From Fen-1258 sp947085815 (lineage in GTDB: Bacteria; Bacteroidota; Ignavibacteria; Ignavibacteriales; Melioribacteraceae): 64,000 bases of DNA. The stretch spans positions 1-64,000 of the forward strand of contig CAMTXU010000021.1 of NCBI GenBank assembly GCA_947085815.1. Reading direction: 5' to 3'. This document shows, in pieces, positions 26,271 through 35,166 of this stretch. The notes beneath the pieces are model-generated. The model had not been told where the DNA came from and did not search any database. It was given only the letters and a program-made list of their open reading frames with translations. The first letter of the stretch is position 1, and each line of letters begins with the position of its first letter. The position numbers were made by a program, and so were the translations under genes.

Positions 26271-28014
26271 TACTGTTTGGTGTGATCTTTTTGTGAATCG
26301 TCTTGCACAGCTTGGCGTTCGATATGCTTGCATTTCCCCCGGATCGCGAAGCACTTCTTTAACCATTGCCTTCGCAACAAATAAGGGAATAAAAGTATTC
26401 CCGATTGTTGATGAAAGGTCTTCCGCATTTTTTGCTTTAGGATTGGCAAAGAGTACCGACACACCTGTTGCTATTGTAACCACATCAGGAACTGCCGTTG
26501 CGGAACTCTACCCGGCTATTATAGAGGCGTATTACCAAAGAGTGCCATTAATTATTTGCACCGCGGATAGACCGCATTCTCTCCGCAACAGAGGTGCTAA
26601 TCAGACAATTAATCAGCAAAATATTTACAGTAATCATATTCGCTATTTTGTGGATGCAACTCTTCCTGAGATCAAAAAACTTCCTTCGATCAAAAAAATT
26701 GCTGAGGATGCAATTAGATATTCTTCTTTAGCCGATAAAGGTCCTGTTCACATTAACTTTCCGTTTGAGAAGCCGTTTGAGCCCAAAAGTTATACCGATA
26801 AAATAGAGATCAATAGAATCGAAAAAATATTTTCAAATTCATCACTTGAATTATCTTCATACAATCGAACCAAAACAAATTATAAAGAGCTTACAAATAA
26901 ACTTAGGTCTACCGAGAGAGGATTAATCATTATCGGTTATAACAATTACAAAAAAGATTTTGTTACACAGGTAATTCGATTTTCGGAAAAATTTGGTTTC
27001 CCTGTTTATGTTGACGGCGCATCATCCGATCGATATGGCAAACATTCTAAGAAGAATATCATAGAAAATTTTACTGCCTTCCTAAGGGCTAAGAATTTTC
27101 AGAAGCGGTTTGATCCGCATATTATTATTCAATTCGGCGGAGCTCCAATATCAAATGTTCTTCTTGAGTTTTTTAAAAATTCAAATGCCCAAAAAATTCT
27201 GGTGAATACTTTTGGGGATAAAAACGATCCCTCATTGACAGCTAGAACAATTTTGCAGGTTGATCCTCTTGAATTCATAGGGATTATTCTTAAACATGAA
27301 CAAAATAAAGTCAACCGCGTCAGCCGCTGGTTAATCGATTATCAGGTAATGAATAACCTTACAGAGCATTTAAAAAACCAATTCGTAAAAAAAGCGAGAT
27401 TCCCATTTGAAGGGAGAATAGCAACGGAGTTGATAGAGACAATCCCGGGAAAATCGAATTTAATGATCTCTAATTCCCTTCCGATACGGGACACAGACTT
27501 CTTCGCATCTTCGCTTGGCAAACAGATAAACATATTTACCAATAGAGGGGCTAGCGGTATTGACGGCATTAATTCAACTGCTCTGGGAATTGCAAAAGCA
27601 TCTAAAGAGAGAAGCTACCTGCTGATTGGCGATCTCGCTTTTTATCATGATCTCAACGGTCTGCATAATGCAATTAAATTTAATATACCGTTGACCGTAG
27701 TTTTAATAAATAATAATGGCGGCGGAATATTTGAGTCTCTTCCCATATCCAAATATAAAGAGGTATTCGAAGAAAACTTTACAACACCTCTCAAAATCGA
27801 TTTTAGAAAACATGTTGAGGCTTACGGCGGTAATTATTGTAAAATAAAAAGCTGGAAAGATTTCAAAGAAAGAGTGATATTGTCATCAAAGAATAAAAAG
27901 TTTACTGTCCTCGAGATTCAGACCGACTCAAAAGAATCTAAATTACTGCGTCAGGACTACTGGAACGCTGTTTCAAAAAGAATTGAACGATTCATTAATG
28001 AAATTAAAAGTTGA
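26248..28014 (+). CDS. menD: SEPHCHC synthase (MenD)
   Basis: MenD is a thiamine-diphosphate enzyme that adds a succinic semialdehyde unit from 2-oxoglutarate to isochorismate. It begins with the MenD block YACISPGSRSTSLT, then FPIVDERSSAFFALGLAK, TTSGTAVAELYPAIIEA and CTADRPHSLRNRGANQTINQ, which are diagnostic. The C-terminal TPP region has GASGIDGINSTALGIA, IGDLAFYHDLNGL and VLINNNGGGIFESLP. The 588 residues match the family. It overlaps both menF and menH, so the operon is translationally coupled. Confidence 0.96.
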   Translation: MKLNINRNTVWCDLFVNRLAQLGVRYACISPGSRSTSLTIAFATNKGIKVFPIVDERSSAFFALGLAKSTDTPVAIVTTSGTAVAELYPAIIEAYYQRVPLIICTADRPHSLRNRGANQTINQQNIYSNHIRYFVDATLPEIKKLPSIKKIAEDAIRYSSLADKGPVHINFPFEKPFEPKSYTDKIEINRIEKIFSNSSLELSSYNRTKTNYKELTNKLRSTERGLIIIGYNNYKKDFVTQVIRFSEKFGFPVYVDGASSDRYGKHSKKNIIENFTAFLRAKNFQKRFDPHIIIQFGGAPISNVLLEFFKNSNAQKILVNTFGDKNDPSLTARTILQVDPLEFIGIILKHEQNKVNRVSRWLIDYQVMNNLTEHLKNQFVKKARFPFEGRIATELIETIPGKSNLMISNSLPIRDTDFFASSLGKQINIFTNRGASGIDGINSTALGIAKASKERSYLLIGDLAFYHDLNGLHNAIKFNIPLTVVLINNNGGGIFESLPISKYKEVFEENFTTPLKIDFRKHVEAYGGNYCKIKSWKDFKERVILSSKNKKFTVLEIQTDSKESKLLRQDYWNAVSKRIERFINEIKS

Positions 28015-28825
28015 CGATATTGAGTTTAATCTTCTCTTAAACAAATCCGATCTCAACAGTAATAAACAACCGGTTGTTTTTCTTCATGGTTTTACTGGGG
28101 ATTCAACCGATTGGCAATTTATATTTGACCAACTTCCGAAGACAATGTTTCCAGTGGCTATTGATTTAATAGGACATGGGCAGACGGATTCACCCACAGA
28201 TTCCGCTCATTACACATGCACAGCCATCGTTCACCAGCTCGATTCAATTTTTTTTCAATTGAATTTCGAAAAAATAATTCTGGTGGGATACTCCATGGGA
28301 GGACGTGCAGCGCTTTCATATTGTCTTAAGCATAGGCAGAAATTAAGTGCCCTGGTTTTGGAAAGCACAACCGCCGGAATTGAAGACTTCGGTCTGAAGA
28401 AAGAACGGGTGGAACTTGACCTCCTCTTTGCCGAGAAGATCAAAAGAGAAGGGGTTGAATCTTTCATAAAATATTGGTTTGATACGCCATTGTTCTCATC
28501 ATTAAAAAATCTTCCAAATTTTGAATTCATTCAAAGCAAAAGAATTAAAAACAATGTCACCGGCTTGGCAAATTCGTTAATAAGTTTTAGCACGGGATTG
28601 ATGATGAGTTATTGGGATAAACTTTCGCTGTTAAATTTTCCCGTTTTATTGATCAGCGGCGAGATGGATGCGAAATACACCGAAATCAATAGATCATTGA
28701 AACAAAAAATTCCGAACGCACAGCATACTACCGTTTCTGATTGCGGGCATAATGTTCACTTAGAAAAACCGGAGTTTTTTACTAAATTAGTTTTCGAATT
28801 TTTGACAAACCAGGAAACGAAGTAA
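27998..28825 (+). CDS. menH: SHCHC synthase, alpha/beta hydrolase (MenH)
   Basis: MenH eliminates pyruvate from SEPHCHC to give SHCHC. The alpha/beta-hydrolase fold shows the oxyanion motif VVFLHGFTGDSTDW, the nucleophile elbow GYSMGGRAALS with Ser99, and the catalytic histidine in DCGHNVHLEKPE; MenH-like ALVLESTTAGIED follows the elbow. A TTG at 27983 opens the frame, but the ATG at 27998 (MKLKVDDIEF) is the likelier start and overlaps menD by 17 bases. Its stop overlaps the menB start (taATG). Confidence 0.92.
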   Translation: MKLKVDDIEFNLLLNKSDLNSNKQPVVFLHGFTGDSTDWQFIFDQLPKTMFPVAIDLIGHGQTDSPTDSAHYTCTAIVHQLDSIFFQLNFEKIILVGYSMGGRAALSYCLKHRQKLSALVLESTTAGIEDFGLKKERVELDLLFAEKIKREGVESFIKYWFDTPLFSSLKNLPNFEFIQSKRIKNNVTGLANSLISFSTGLMMSYWDKLSLLNFPVLLISGEMDAKYTEINRSLKQKIPNAQHTTVSDCGHNVHLEKPEFFTKLVFEFLTNQETK

Positions 28826-29658
28826 TGAACTCCAATTGGAAATTAGCAAAAGATTATAAAGATATCATTTATGAGAAGATGGATGGAATTGCTAAGATTA
28901 CAATCAACCGTCCCGAAAAAAGAAACGCGTTTAGACCGGAAACTACACTCGAACTATTTGATGCATTCGCAGACGCGCGTGAAGATTCTAATGTTGGCGT
29001 TATCTTATTAACCGGTCAGGGTCCTGCGAAAGATGGCAAGTACGCATTTTGTTCCGGCGGCGATCAATCAATCCGCGGAAATAAAGGGTATGTTGGTAAA
29101 GACGGTGTTCCCCGACTTAATATACTTGATGTACAAAAGCAGATTCGCAGTATTCCTAAACCGGTAATAGCATTGGTTGCCGGATATGCAATTGGCGGCG
29201 GGCATGTTCTGCATGTTATTTGTGATCTCACAATTGCAGCGGACAATGCAATTTTTGGTCAGACCGGTCCGAAAGTTGGTAGCTTTGATGGCGGCTTTGG
29301 CGCGAGTTATCTGGCAAGAATAGTTGGGCAGAAGAAAGCCCGGGAAATTTGGTATCTCTGCCGTCAATACAACGCGCAAGAAGCCTTAGAGATGGGACTA
29401 GTGAATAAAGTTGTTCCGGTTGATCAACTTGAAGCTGAAGGAATTCGGTGGGCTAAAGAGATATTAGAGATGAGTCCTCTCGCATTGCGTCTGCTCAAAT
29501 CGGCGTTTAATGCTGAATTAGACGGTCAAGCGGGAATTCAAGAACTTGCGGGAAATGCGACACTTCTTTACTATATGAGCGAAGAGGCTCAAGAAGGTAA
29601 GAATGCATACAATGAAAAGAGGAAACCGGATTTCAAAAAATTTCCGAGAGTACCCTAA
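28825..29658 (+). CDS. menB: 1,4-dihydroxy-2-naphthoyl-CoA synthase
   Basis: MenB is a crotonase-fold enzyme that closes the naphthoquinone ring of O-succinylbenzoyl-CoA. Signatures are INRPEKRNAFRPET, the long FCSGGDQSIRG stretch, GYAIGGGHVLHVICDLTIAADNA and GQTGPKVGSFDGGFGASYLAR, the last being specific for MenB among crotonases. The 277 residues are full length. It starts within the menH stop codon. The operon then has a 248-bp interruption, holding repeat copy C, before menA. Confidence 0.96.
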   Translation: MNSNWKLAKDYKDIIYEKMDGIAKITINRPEKRNAFRPETTLELFDAFADAREDSNVGVILLTGQGPAKDGKYAFCSGGDQSIRGNKGYVGKDGVPRLNILDVQKQIRSIPKPVIALVAGYAIGGGHVLHVICDLTIAADNAIFGQTGPKVGSFDGGFGASYLARIVGQKKAREIWYLCRQYNAQEALEMGLVNKVVPVDQLEAEGIRWAKEILEMSPLALRLLKSAFNAELDGQAGIQELAGNATLLYYMSEEAQEGKNAYNEKRKPDFKKFPRVP

Positions 29659-29704
29659 GTTAGAAAAAGTTTTCAGCGCAATAATCTTTTTAGGAATAAC
29701 TTGA

Positions 29705-29800
29705 GGGCACTTCTAAAAACAGTTGTCTTTAAAAATTTAATACCGCCTAAGGCGGGACAGAGAAAATTGTGGCATAGCCATGCCTATGGCAGAAGCGCCC
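29705..29800. repeat. Palindromic intergenic repeat, family 1 copy C
   Basis: A 96-bp element in the 248-bp gap between menB and menA. Its ends are GGGCACTTCT (29705-29714) and AGAAGCGCCC (29791-29800), complementary with one wobble pair. Inside, reading on the minus strand, it repeats copy B: GCCATAGGCATGGCTATGCC, then TTTTCTCTGTCCCGCC with a CCGCCTAAGGCGG hairpin, then TTTTTAGAAGTGCCC. It may form a large hairpin in the men transcript. The remaining gap to menA is AT-rich with no further motif seen. Confidence 0.8.
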
Positions 29801-29906
29801 TTGATCAATTCTTCGAAAAAATATTTTATTGATGGGATAGGAAAATTCTAATTCTACCGCAATTTCGAAAAAACCAAAAATAATTAATATCACTCGCAGA
29901 AAAATA

Positions 29907-30806
29907 ATGTTATCAACAGGATCAAATACAATAACAAAATTAAATGCATGGATACTAGCAAGCCGTCCAAGAACTTTAGCAGCCGCCATCGTCCCGGTTG
30001 TTGTCGGCACCGCAATCTCAATTCACGATGGAAAATTTAAAGCTCTCGCAGCCACACTCACCCTTATCTGCGCATTGTTGATTCAGGTCGGGACCAATTT
30101 TGTAAATGATCTTTTCGATTTTCTTCGCGGGACTGATAAAAAAGACCGGATTGGTCCGCAGCGCGCTACTGCATCGGGTATCCTTACAATTTTTGAGATG
30201 AAACTTGGAATATATATTTCATTTGGCTTAAGCTTTATTTTTGGACTCTATCTGATCTTTCTCGGTGGATGGTTTATTCTAGTAATAGGTATTCTTTCTA
30301 TTCTTGCCGGAATTGCATACACTGCGGGTCCATTTCCCCTTGCCTACAACGGGCTTGGCGATATTGCTGCTTTCTTGTTCTTCGGTTTTATTGGAACTGT
30401 GGGCACTTGCTATGTACAATCTAATGAAATTACAGCATTGGCTTTTTGGTCTTCTGTTCCTGTCGGTGCATTAATAACAAATATCTTGGTAGTAAATAAT
30501 TACCGCGATAGAGAGGAGGACCGCTCAAACGGAAAGAATACGCTGATTGTTATTTTCGGTGAGCGCTTCGGGCGTATCCAATATCTTTTCTTCACAATAA
30601 TATCTTACTCAATACTGTTTGTTGTCTACTTTACATTCAAGAGAGAAATTTTTGTTTTTCTTCCGCTACTAAGTTTACCGCTTGCCATCAAACTCATTAA
30701 GATGATTTACACGTTGCGCGGAAGTGAATTGAACAAAACTTTAGAACTCACTGCAAAACTATCTGCAATATACGGTCTTCTGTTCGCGGCCGGAATTCTT
30801 TTATGA
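29907..30806 (+). CDS. menA: 1,4-dihydroxy-2-naphthoate polyprenyltransferase
   Basis: MenA attaches the isoprenoid tail to DHNA in the membrane. It begins WILASRPRTLAAAIVPVVVGTA, a MenA hallmark, and has the prenyl-diphosphate-binding motif NDLFDFLRGTDKKDRIGPQR with D68 and D71. A second motif, NNYRDREEDRSNGKNTL, is the downstream aspartate-rich loop. About eight or nine hydrophobic segments are visible in 299 residues, as expected. Its stop overlaps the menC start by an ATGA. Confidence 0.95.
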   Translation: MLSTGSNTITKLNAWILASRPRTLAAAIVPVVVGTAISIHDGKFKALAATLTLICALLIQVGTNFVNDLFDFLRGTDKKDRIGPQRATASGILTIFEMKLGIYISFGLSFIFGLYLIFLGGWFILVIGILSILAGIAYTAGPFPLAYNGLGDIAAFLFFGFIGTVGTCYVQSNEITALAFWSSVPVGALITNILVVNNYRDREEDRSNGKNTLIVIFGERFGRIQYLFFTIISYSILFVVYFTFKREIFVFLPLLSLPLAIKLIKMIYTLRGSELNKTLELTAKLSAIYGLLFAAGILL

Positions 30807-31870
30807 CTATAAGAGATTTCAAATACTTTCCCTTCTCGCTTAAACTCATCAAACCATTTCAAACATCATTACAAACAATTACAGAGCGGAAAGGATATAT
30901 TATTTCTATTACGGATGAGTTGGGAAACACTTCGTTCGGCGAGTGCTCTCCCCTTTCCGGGTTTAGCGCCGAAATCCTTGAAGACACAGAAAGAATATTG
31001 CGCGGTTTACAATATCAAATAATCGGTTTTAGTGCCGAGGAAAATCTTACTTCTGTAGCCGAATTGTTAGCCGATTTTACATTAGTCCCCTCGCTTCACT
31101 TCGCGTTGGAACAAGTATCTCTAAGTGTGATTATTAAGCGAAATGTAAATTTTCTTAAGGATAGTTTTCCCAACTTAAAATCGGAAATTGAGGTTAATGC
31201 TGTAATAGATTTTGATACGGAAGAGAATACTCTCTATAGAATAACTGAGAAACTTAAAAAGGGTTATGCTACATTCAAGATAAAAGTTGGAAGAGATAAT
31301 TTTGAAAAAGATTTTGAACTCATTCAGAATGTCCGTTCAGCTTTTGGTAACATGATTAAAATTCGTTTGGACGCGAACCGTAAGTGGAGTAGTGAAAATG
31401 CTGCCGTCTATTTAGAACGGCTTTCACCTTTTGGTATAGAGTATATAGAAGAACCATGCAAAAATATGGAGAACAGTTTGGAACTTGCCCGGTACTCTAT
31501 TATTCCAATAGCGCTGGATGAATCGCTCAAATCAAAGGAAGATGCATACAAAGTTATTAATGACAGCAAAATAAATTTTATCATCTTAAAACCGATGATC
31601 TACGGCGGAATCCTTTCATCTTTACAAATTATAAAAGAAGCAGAGAAAAAAAATAAATGTGTAATAATCTCCTCGTTATTCGAAAGTGCGGTAGGTAAAA
31701 GTGTATTGGCTCTACTCGCCGCTTCGGTGAAGCATTCATTAGCTCATGGACTTGACACTTCAGAAAATTTTGAAAATGATCTCTGTTATGACCCGTGTCA
31801 AGTGAGAAATGGAAGAATGTACTTCGAAGAGAATAATCTTTCACAACTATTCAATATTGCTTTTCCATGA
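30803..31870 (+). CDS. menC: o-succinylbenzoate synthase
   Basis: MenC dehydrates SHCHC to o-succinylbenzoate and belongs to the enolase superfamily. The acid-base lysines are in FKIKVG (K159 and K161), the metal ligands are D190 (RLDANRKW), E216 or E217 (YIEEPC) and D239 (ALDESL), and the second catalytic lysine is K263 in ILKPMIYGG. These positions and spacings fit MenC. The 355 residues are full length. It overlaps menA upstream and menE downstream by four bases each. Confidence 0.94.
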   Translation: MTIRDFKYFPFSLKLIKPFQTSLQTITERKGYIISITDELGNTSFGECSPLSGFSAEILEDTERILRGLQYQIIGFSAEENLTSVAELLADFTLVPSLHFALEQVSLSVIIKRNVNFLKDSFPNLKSEIEVNAVIDFDTEENTLYRITEKLKKGYATFKIKVGRDNFEKDFELIQNVRSAFGNMIKIRLDANRKWSSENAAVYLERLSPFGIEYIEEPCKNMENSLELARYSIIPIALDESLKSKEDAYKVINDSKINFIILKPMIYGGILSSLQIIKEAEKKNKCVIISSLFESAVGKSVLALLAASVKHSLAHGLDTSENFENDLCYDPCQVRNGRMYFEENNLSQLFNIAFP

Positions 31871-33372
31871 TCACCATTAGCAACACGGTTCATTGGTTGA
31901 GTGAGCAATCTAGATTGTTACCGGACTCCCGCGCCATAATTACAAAGGACTGCACTCTTACGTACTCGGAATTTTATGATGAATGCTTTATGCTAAGTAA
32001 TTATTTAGGTCAATTTGGCGTACAAGAGCATGATCACGTTGGAATATTGTTTGGGCAAAGCTACAAATTTTTCCTTCTTGTTAACGCGCTTTGGTTGATG
32101 AGGGCAATTCCAATTCCTCTCAACACCCGCAACACGGTGAAGGAAATTGAATACCAGCTCAGTCAAGCAGACATTAAGCATTTGATAATTGAGGAAAATT
32201 TAGATGGACAGGTTTCATCTTTACAGTTCAAAAACATAATACGGATATCTCAATCATCAGCGCACTCTTTAGAACGGAGTGAAAATTCAATTCTCGATTT
32301 TCAATTGAACCTTCCGGCAGACAGTTTCTCAATTGACAATCCGGCTTTAATCATGTTCACCTCGGGCAGCAGCGGAAAATCCAAAGCAGTTGTTCATAGC
32401 TTTAGTAGTATTTTCGAGAGTGTAAAAAACTTAGATTCCTTCGCAAATCTTAGTAATAATGATTTATGGCTCGCGTCGTTACCTCTTTATCATATTGGCG
32501 GATTTATGATTCTTATGCGTGCGATACTTTCTGGCGGGACAGTAGCTTTTCCAAATTCGCTTAAACATGAGAGCCTTGCCGAAGCACTTACAGTTTTTGA
32601 TCCAACTCATGTTTCATTTGTCTCTACTACACTAAATCGTTTTATCAAAGATGATTTCGAGCCTTCAAAAAAATTGAAATGTCTTTTTCTTGGCGGAGGA
32701 CCGTCCTCACCAGAACAATGTCTTCAAGCGATCGACAAAGGTTGGCTTATTGTAAAAGTCTATGGTTCAACAGAAACATGTTCTATGGTAACTGCTCTTC
32801 TTCCGAATGAAGTGAAACAAAAACCTAACTCAGTTGGAAAAGCGTTGGGGATGAACAAGATTAAGATCAAAAGCATGAGCAAGAATGATCCAAATGATTT
32901 CTGCAGCGATGGAGAAGTTGGAGAGATTGTTGTTTCTGCTCAAGCGTTATTTAGAGAATATTACAAAGATCAACTGACAACCGACAAAGTACTTAAAAAC
33001 GGGTGGTATCATACCGGGGATTATGGCTGGCTCGATAAGGACAACTTTCTTTATATTTCATCGAGGTTTGACGACTTAATAATCAGTGGAGGAGAAAACA
33101 TTAACGCAAATGATGTTCAAGAAGTGCTTATGTCAAACTCACTGATTGATGATGTCTTTGTCTTTGGGCTTAATGACGAAACATGGGACCAGATTGTCTG
33201 CGCGGCAATTGTCTCAAAGAAAATTTCGGAATTAGAGATCATTAATTTCTTGAAGGAAAATATTGCCGGTTATAAGATTCCGAAACAATTCTTTTTTATA
33301 GAAAGTCTCCCCAAAAACGAAATGGGAAAAGTTAATCGAACGGAACTTCTAATTCAGCTCAATTTAAGTTAG
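31867..33372 (+). CDS. menE: o-succinylbenzoate--CoA ligase
   Basis: MenE activates o-succinylbenzoate to its CoA thioester through an acyl-adenylate. The adenylate-forming motifs are MFTSGSSGKSKAVVHS near residue 162, VKVYGSTETCSMVT, WYHTGDYGWLD and FDDLIISGGENI, with the C-terminal lysine in NEMGKVNRTEL. At 501 residues it is a normal member of the family. It closes the men operon and runs 14 bases past the stop of the convergent thioesterase gene. Confidence 0.93.
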   Translation: MITISNTVHWLSEQSRLLPDSRAIITKDCTLTYSEFYDECFMLSNYLGQFGVQEHDHVGILFGQSYKFFLLVNALWLMRAIPIPLNTRNTVKEIEYQLSQADIKHLIIEENLDGQVSSLQFKNIIRISQSSAHSLERSENSILDFQLNLPADSFSIDNPALIMFTSGSSGKSKAVVHSFSSIFESVKNLDSFANLSNNDLWLASLPLYHIGGFMILMRAILSGGTVAFPNSLKHESLAEALTVFDPTHVSFVSTTLNRFIKDDFEPSKKLKCLFLGGGPSSPEQCLQAIDKGWLIVKVYGSTETCSMVTALLPNEVKQKPNSVGKALGMNKIKIKSMSKNDPNDFCSDGEVGEIVVSAQALFREYYKDQLTTDKVLKNGWYHTGDYGWLDKDNFLYISSRFDDLIISGGENINANDVQEVLMSNSLIDDVFVFGLNDETWDQIVCAAIVSKKISELEIINFLKENIAGYKIPKQFFFIESLPKNEMGKVNRTELLIQLNLS

Positions 33373-33760
33373 CCTTCATTTTTTCAAAAAACTCGCCCGG
33401 TAATTCTATCTTCTTAAATTCCTGTTTAAGGACACAGACATGCACCGTTTTAGCAATGGCGGTAAATAGACCGTCAGTTTTGTAGAACTTATAACTCAAT
33501 TCAAATGAAGAATTTTTCAATAAACTTACTACGACATCAACGCGTAGTTCATCGCCAACTTTTATGGGGCGTACGTAATCTGCCTCAGCATGAATGATGG
33601 GGAGAATATAATCCTTATCAAAAAAATAATTCCGCTCGGTGTCTAAACTCCGCATAAAATCCTCATAAGCAGCATGAACAAATTTGAACAAGCTGGCGTA
33701 AAATATTATTCCCGCGGGGTCGGCATCGTAGAAATAAACTTTCACTTTGGCTGAAAACAT
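33359..33760 (-). CDS. Hotdog-fold acyl-CoA thioesterase, probable DHNA-CoA hydrolase
   Basis: A 133-residue 4HBT-family thioesterase. Its active-site block VYFYDADPAGIIFYASLFKFVHAAYEDF is the YbgC/DHNA-CoA-thioesterase pattern, with the catalytic aspartate in DADPAG. The rest (VRPIKVGDELRVDVVV, SFELSYKFY) is ordinary hotdog strand sequence. The men operon lacks a gene for hydrolysing DHNA-CoA, and this gene lies directly against menE, overlapping it tail to tail by 14 bases, so the role of MenI is likely. That role is inference; other short acyl-CoA substrates are possible. Confidence 0.72.
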   Translation of the reverse strand: MFSAKVKVYFYDADPAGIIFYASLFKFVHAAYEDFMRSLDTERNYFFDKDYILPIIHAEADYVRPIKVGDELRVDVVVSLLKNSSFELSYKFYKTDGLFTAIAKTVHVCVLKQEFKKIELPGEFFEKMKANLN

Positions 33761-33828
33761 GTCAGATCTCTTTTTGTTGATATCAATTTAATCAACTCTT
33801 CAACATTTCACATTAACTTTTTTGTTTT

Positions 33829-33836
33829 TAATTTTG
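33829..33836 (+). promoter_or_regulatory. Bacteroidota-type -7 element upstream of MORN-repeat gene
   Basis: TAATTTTG matches TAnnTTTG and ends 22 bases before the TTG start at 33859. It supports that unusual start, since an in-frame TAA at 33844-33846 rules out a start further upstream. Confidence 0.4.
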
Positions 33837-33858
33837 TCTGAAATAAATTAGAGCGCTC

Positions 33859-35139
33859 TTGAAACCTCAATCCGTATATCTTCTTATCATTGCAATATTC
33901 TTTATTGCATTAAACTGCACTTCCGCGCAACAATCAGAAATCAAAAGAGAGTATTACGCCAACGGAAAATTAAAATCCGAGGGCACTTACATGAACGGTG
34001 TACGCTCCGGATTGTACAAAGAATTTTATGAGACCGGCAATCTTTGGAAAGAATGGAATTTCGAAAACGGAAAAGAGGAAGGCAGATCCACCTGGTATTT
34101 TGAAGACGGCACTAAAAGCATGGAGTGGAATTACAGAAACGGGAAGCTTGAAGGTAAATCCAAATGGTATTATGAAAGCGGTGAACTTTGGGCAGAACCT
34201 AACTATATTAATAATATTCAAGAGGGATTCAGCCAAACTTATTATAGAAGTGGAAAACTACAAGCGATATGGAATTACACAAACGGAAAGCTTAACGGGG
34301 TTTCTAAAATATTTTTTGAAAATGGCAAAGTTGAGGTTGAACGTAATTATATCAATGATAAATTGGAGGGGATCAGTAGAGTCTATTCCGAATTCGGTAC
34401 ATTAGCACTTGAAGCGAAATATTCCAACGATCAGCTGAACGGGACCTCTTATTTTTATTATCCCGATGGAAAGATAAAAGTTATTGACACTTACGAGAAT
34501 GGGCAGATAATAAAACGTGAGCGATACGATTACGGCAGTAAAGTAAGCAAAGTCGAAGAAAATTTTGACGAATATTGGGAAGAAGGTACGTTAAAACGGA
34601 AGGTTCATTTTCGTGATGGAAGGCTGGATGGAATCGTAAAAGAATATTACCCAAGCGGATTTCTCAAATCGGAACTGAGTTACAGCAGCGGAATTCTTTC
34701 CGGGGAGTGTAAATTTTATAATGATGGAGGAATTATTGCTGAGATTGCGGTTTACGCTGGGGGAATGAAAAACGGATTATCCACTAAATTCAATAAGGAA
34801 GGAATTAAAATTACTGAAGAGAATTATCAGAATGATTTGCGGCATAATTCTGCAAAAACTTTTTACATCAGCGGAGAAATTGAATCCGAACAAATTTACA
34901 GCAACGATAAACTTAACGGAACTGTAAAAATTTATTTCAAGAATGGATCGCTAGCCGCTGAGGAAGATTATCTGATTGGTCTTAAAAACGGAACAGTAAA
35001 AAGATATTTCCAGAACGGAAAGCTCTCCGATTTTCTGCTCTATAAAAATAATTTGCTTGACGGGAAATGCTATAATTACGATGAGAGTGGAAAAGTTATA
35101 AGCGAAGTTGAATATAAGGAGGGTGAAATGGTAAAATAG
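33859..35139 (+). CDS. Secreted MORN-repeat protein (YwqK-like)
   Basis: The gene opens with TTG and encodes 426 residues: a signal peptide (cleavage near TSA/QQ) followed by more than fifteen back-to-back repeats of about 20-24 residues of the MORN_2 type, for example REYYANGKLKSEGTYMNGV and KWYYESGELWAEPNYINNI. The pattern aromatic-x-NGKL-x-x-E-x-x-Y-x-NG-x-L-x-G recurs to the very end (SEVEYKEGEMVK). Such repeats make an elongated beta solenoid; YwqK-like proteins are of unknown function and some act as antitoxins. No toxin gene is next to it. It is likely periplasmic or on the outer surface, which is inferred from the signal peptide. Confidence 0.82.
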   Translation: MKPQSVYLLIIAIFFIALNCTSAQQSEIKREYYANGKLKSEGTYMNGVRSGLYKEFYETGNLWKEWNFENGKEEGRSTWYFEDGTKSMEWNYRNGKLEGKSKWYYESGELWAEPNYINNIQEGFSQTYYRSGKLQAIWNYTNGKLNGVSKIFFENGKVEVERNYINDKLEGISRVYSEFGTLALEAKYSNDQLNGTSYFYYPDGKIKVIDTYENGQIIKRERYDYGSKVSKVEENFDEYWEEGTLKRKVHFRDGRLDGIVKEYYPSGFLKSELSYSSGILSGECKFYNDGGIIAEIAVYAGGMKNGLSTKFNKEGIKITEENYQNDLRHNSAKTFYISGEIESEQIYSNDKLNGTVKIYFKNGSLAAEEDYLIGLKNGTVKRYFQNGKLSDFLLYKNNLLDGKCYNYDESGKVISEVEYKEGEMVK

Positions 35140-35166
35140 TTTTGAAGAGATGAACGGTTCCCTTTC

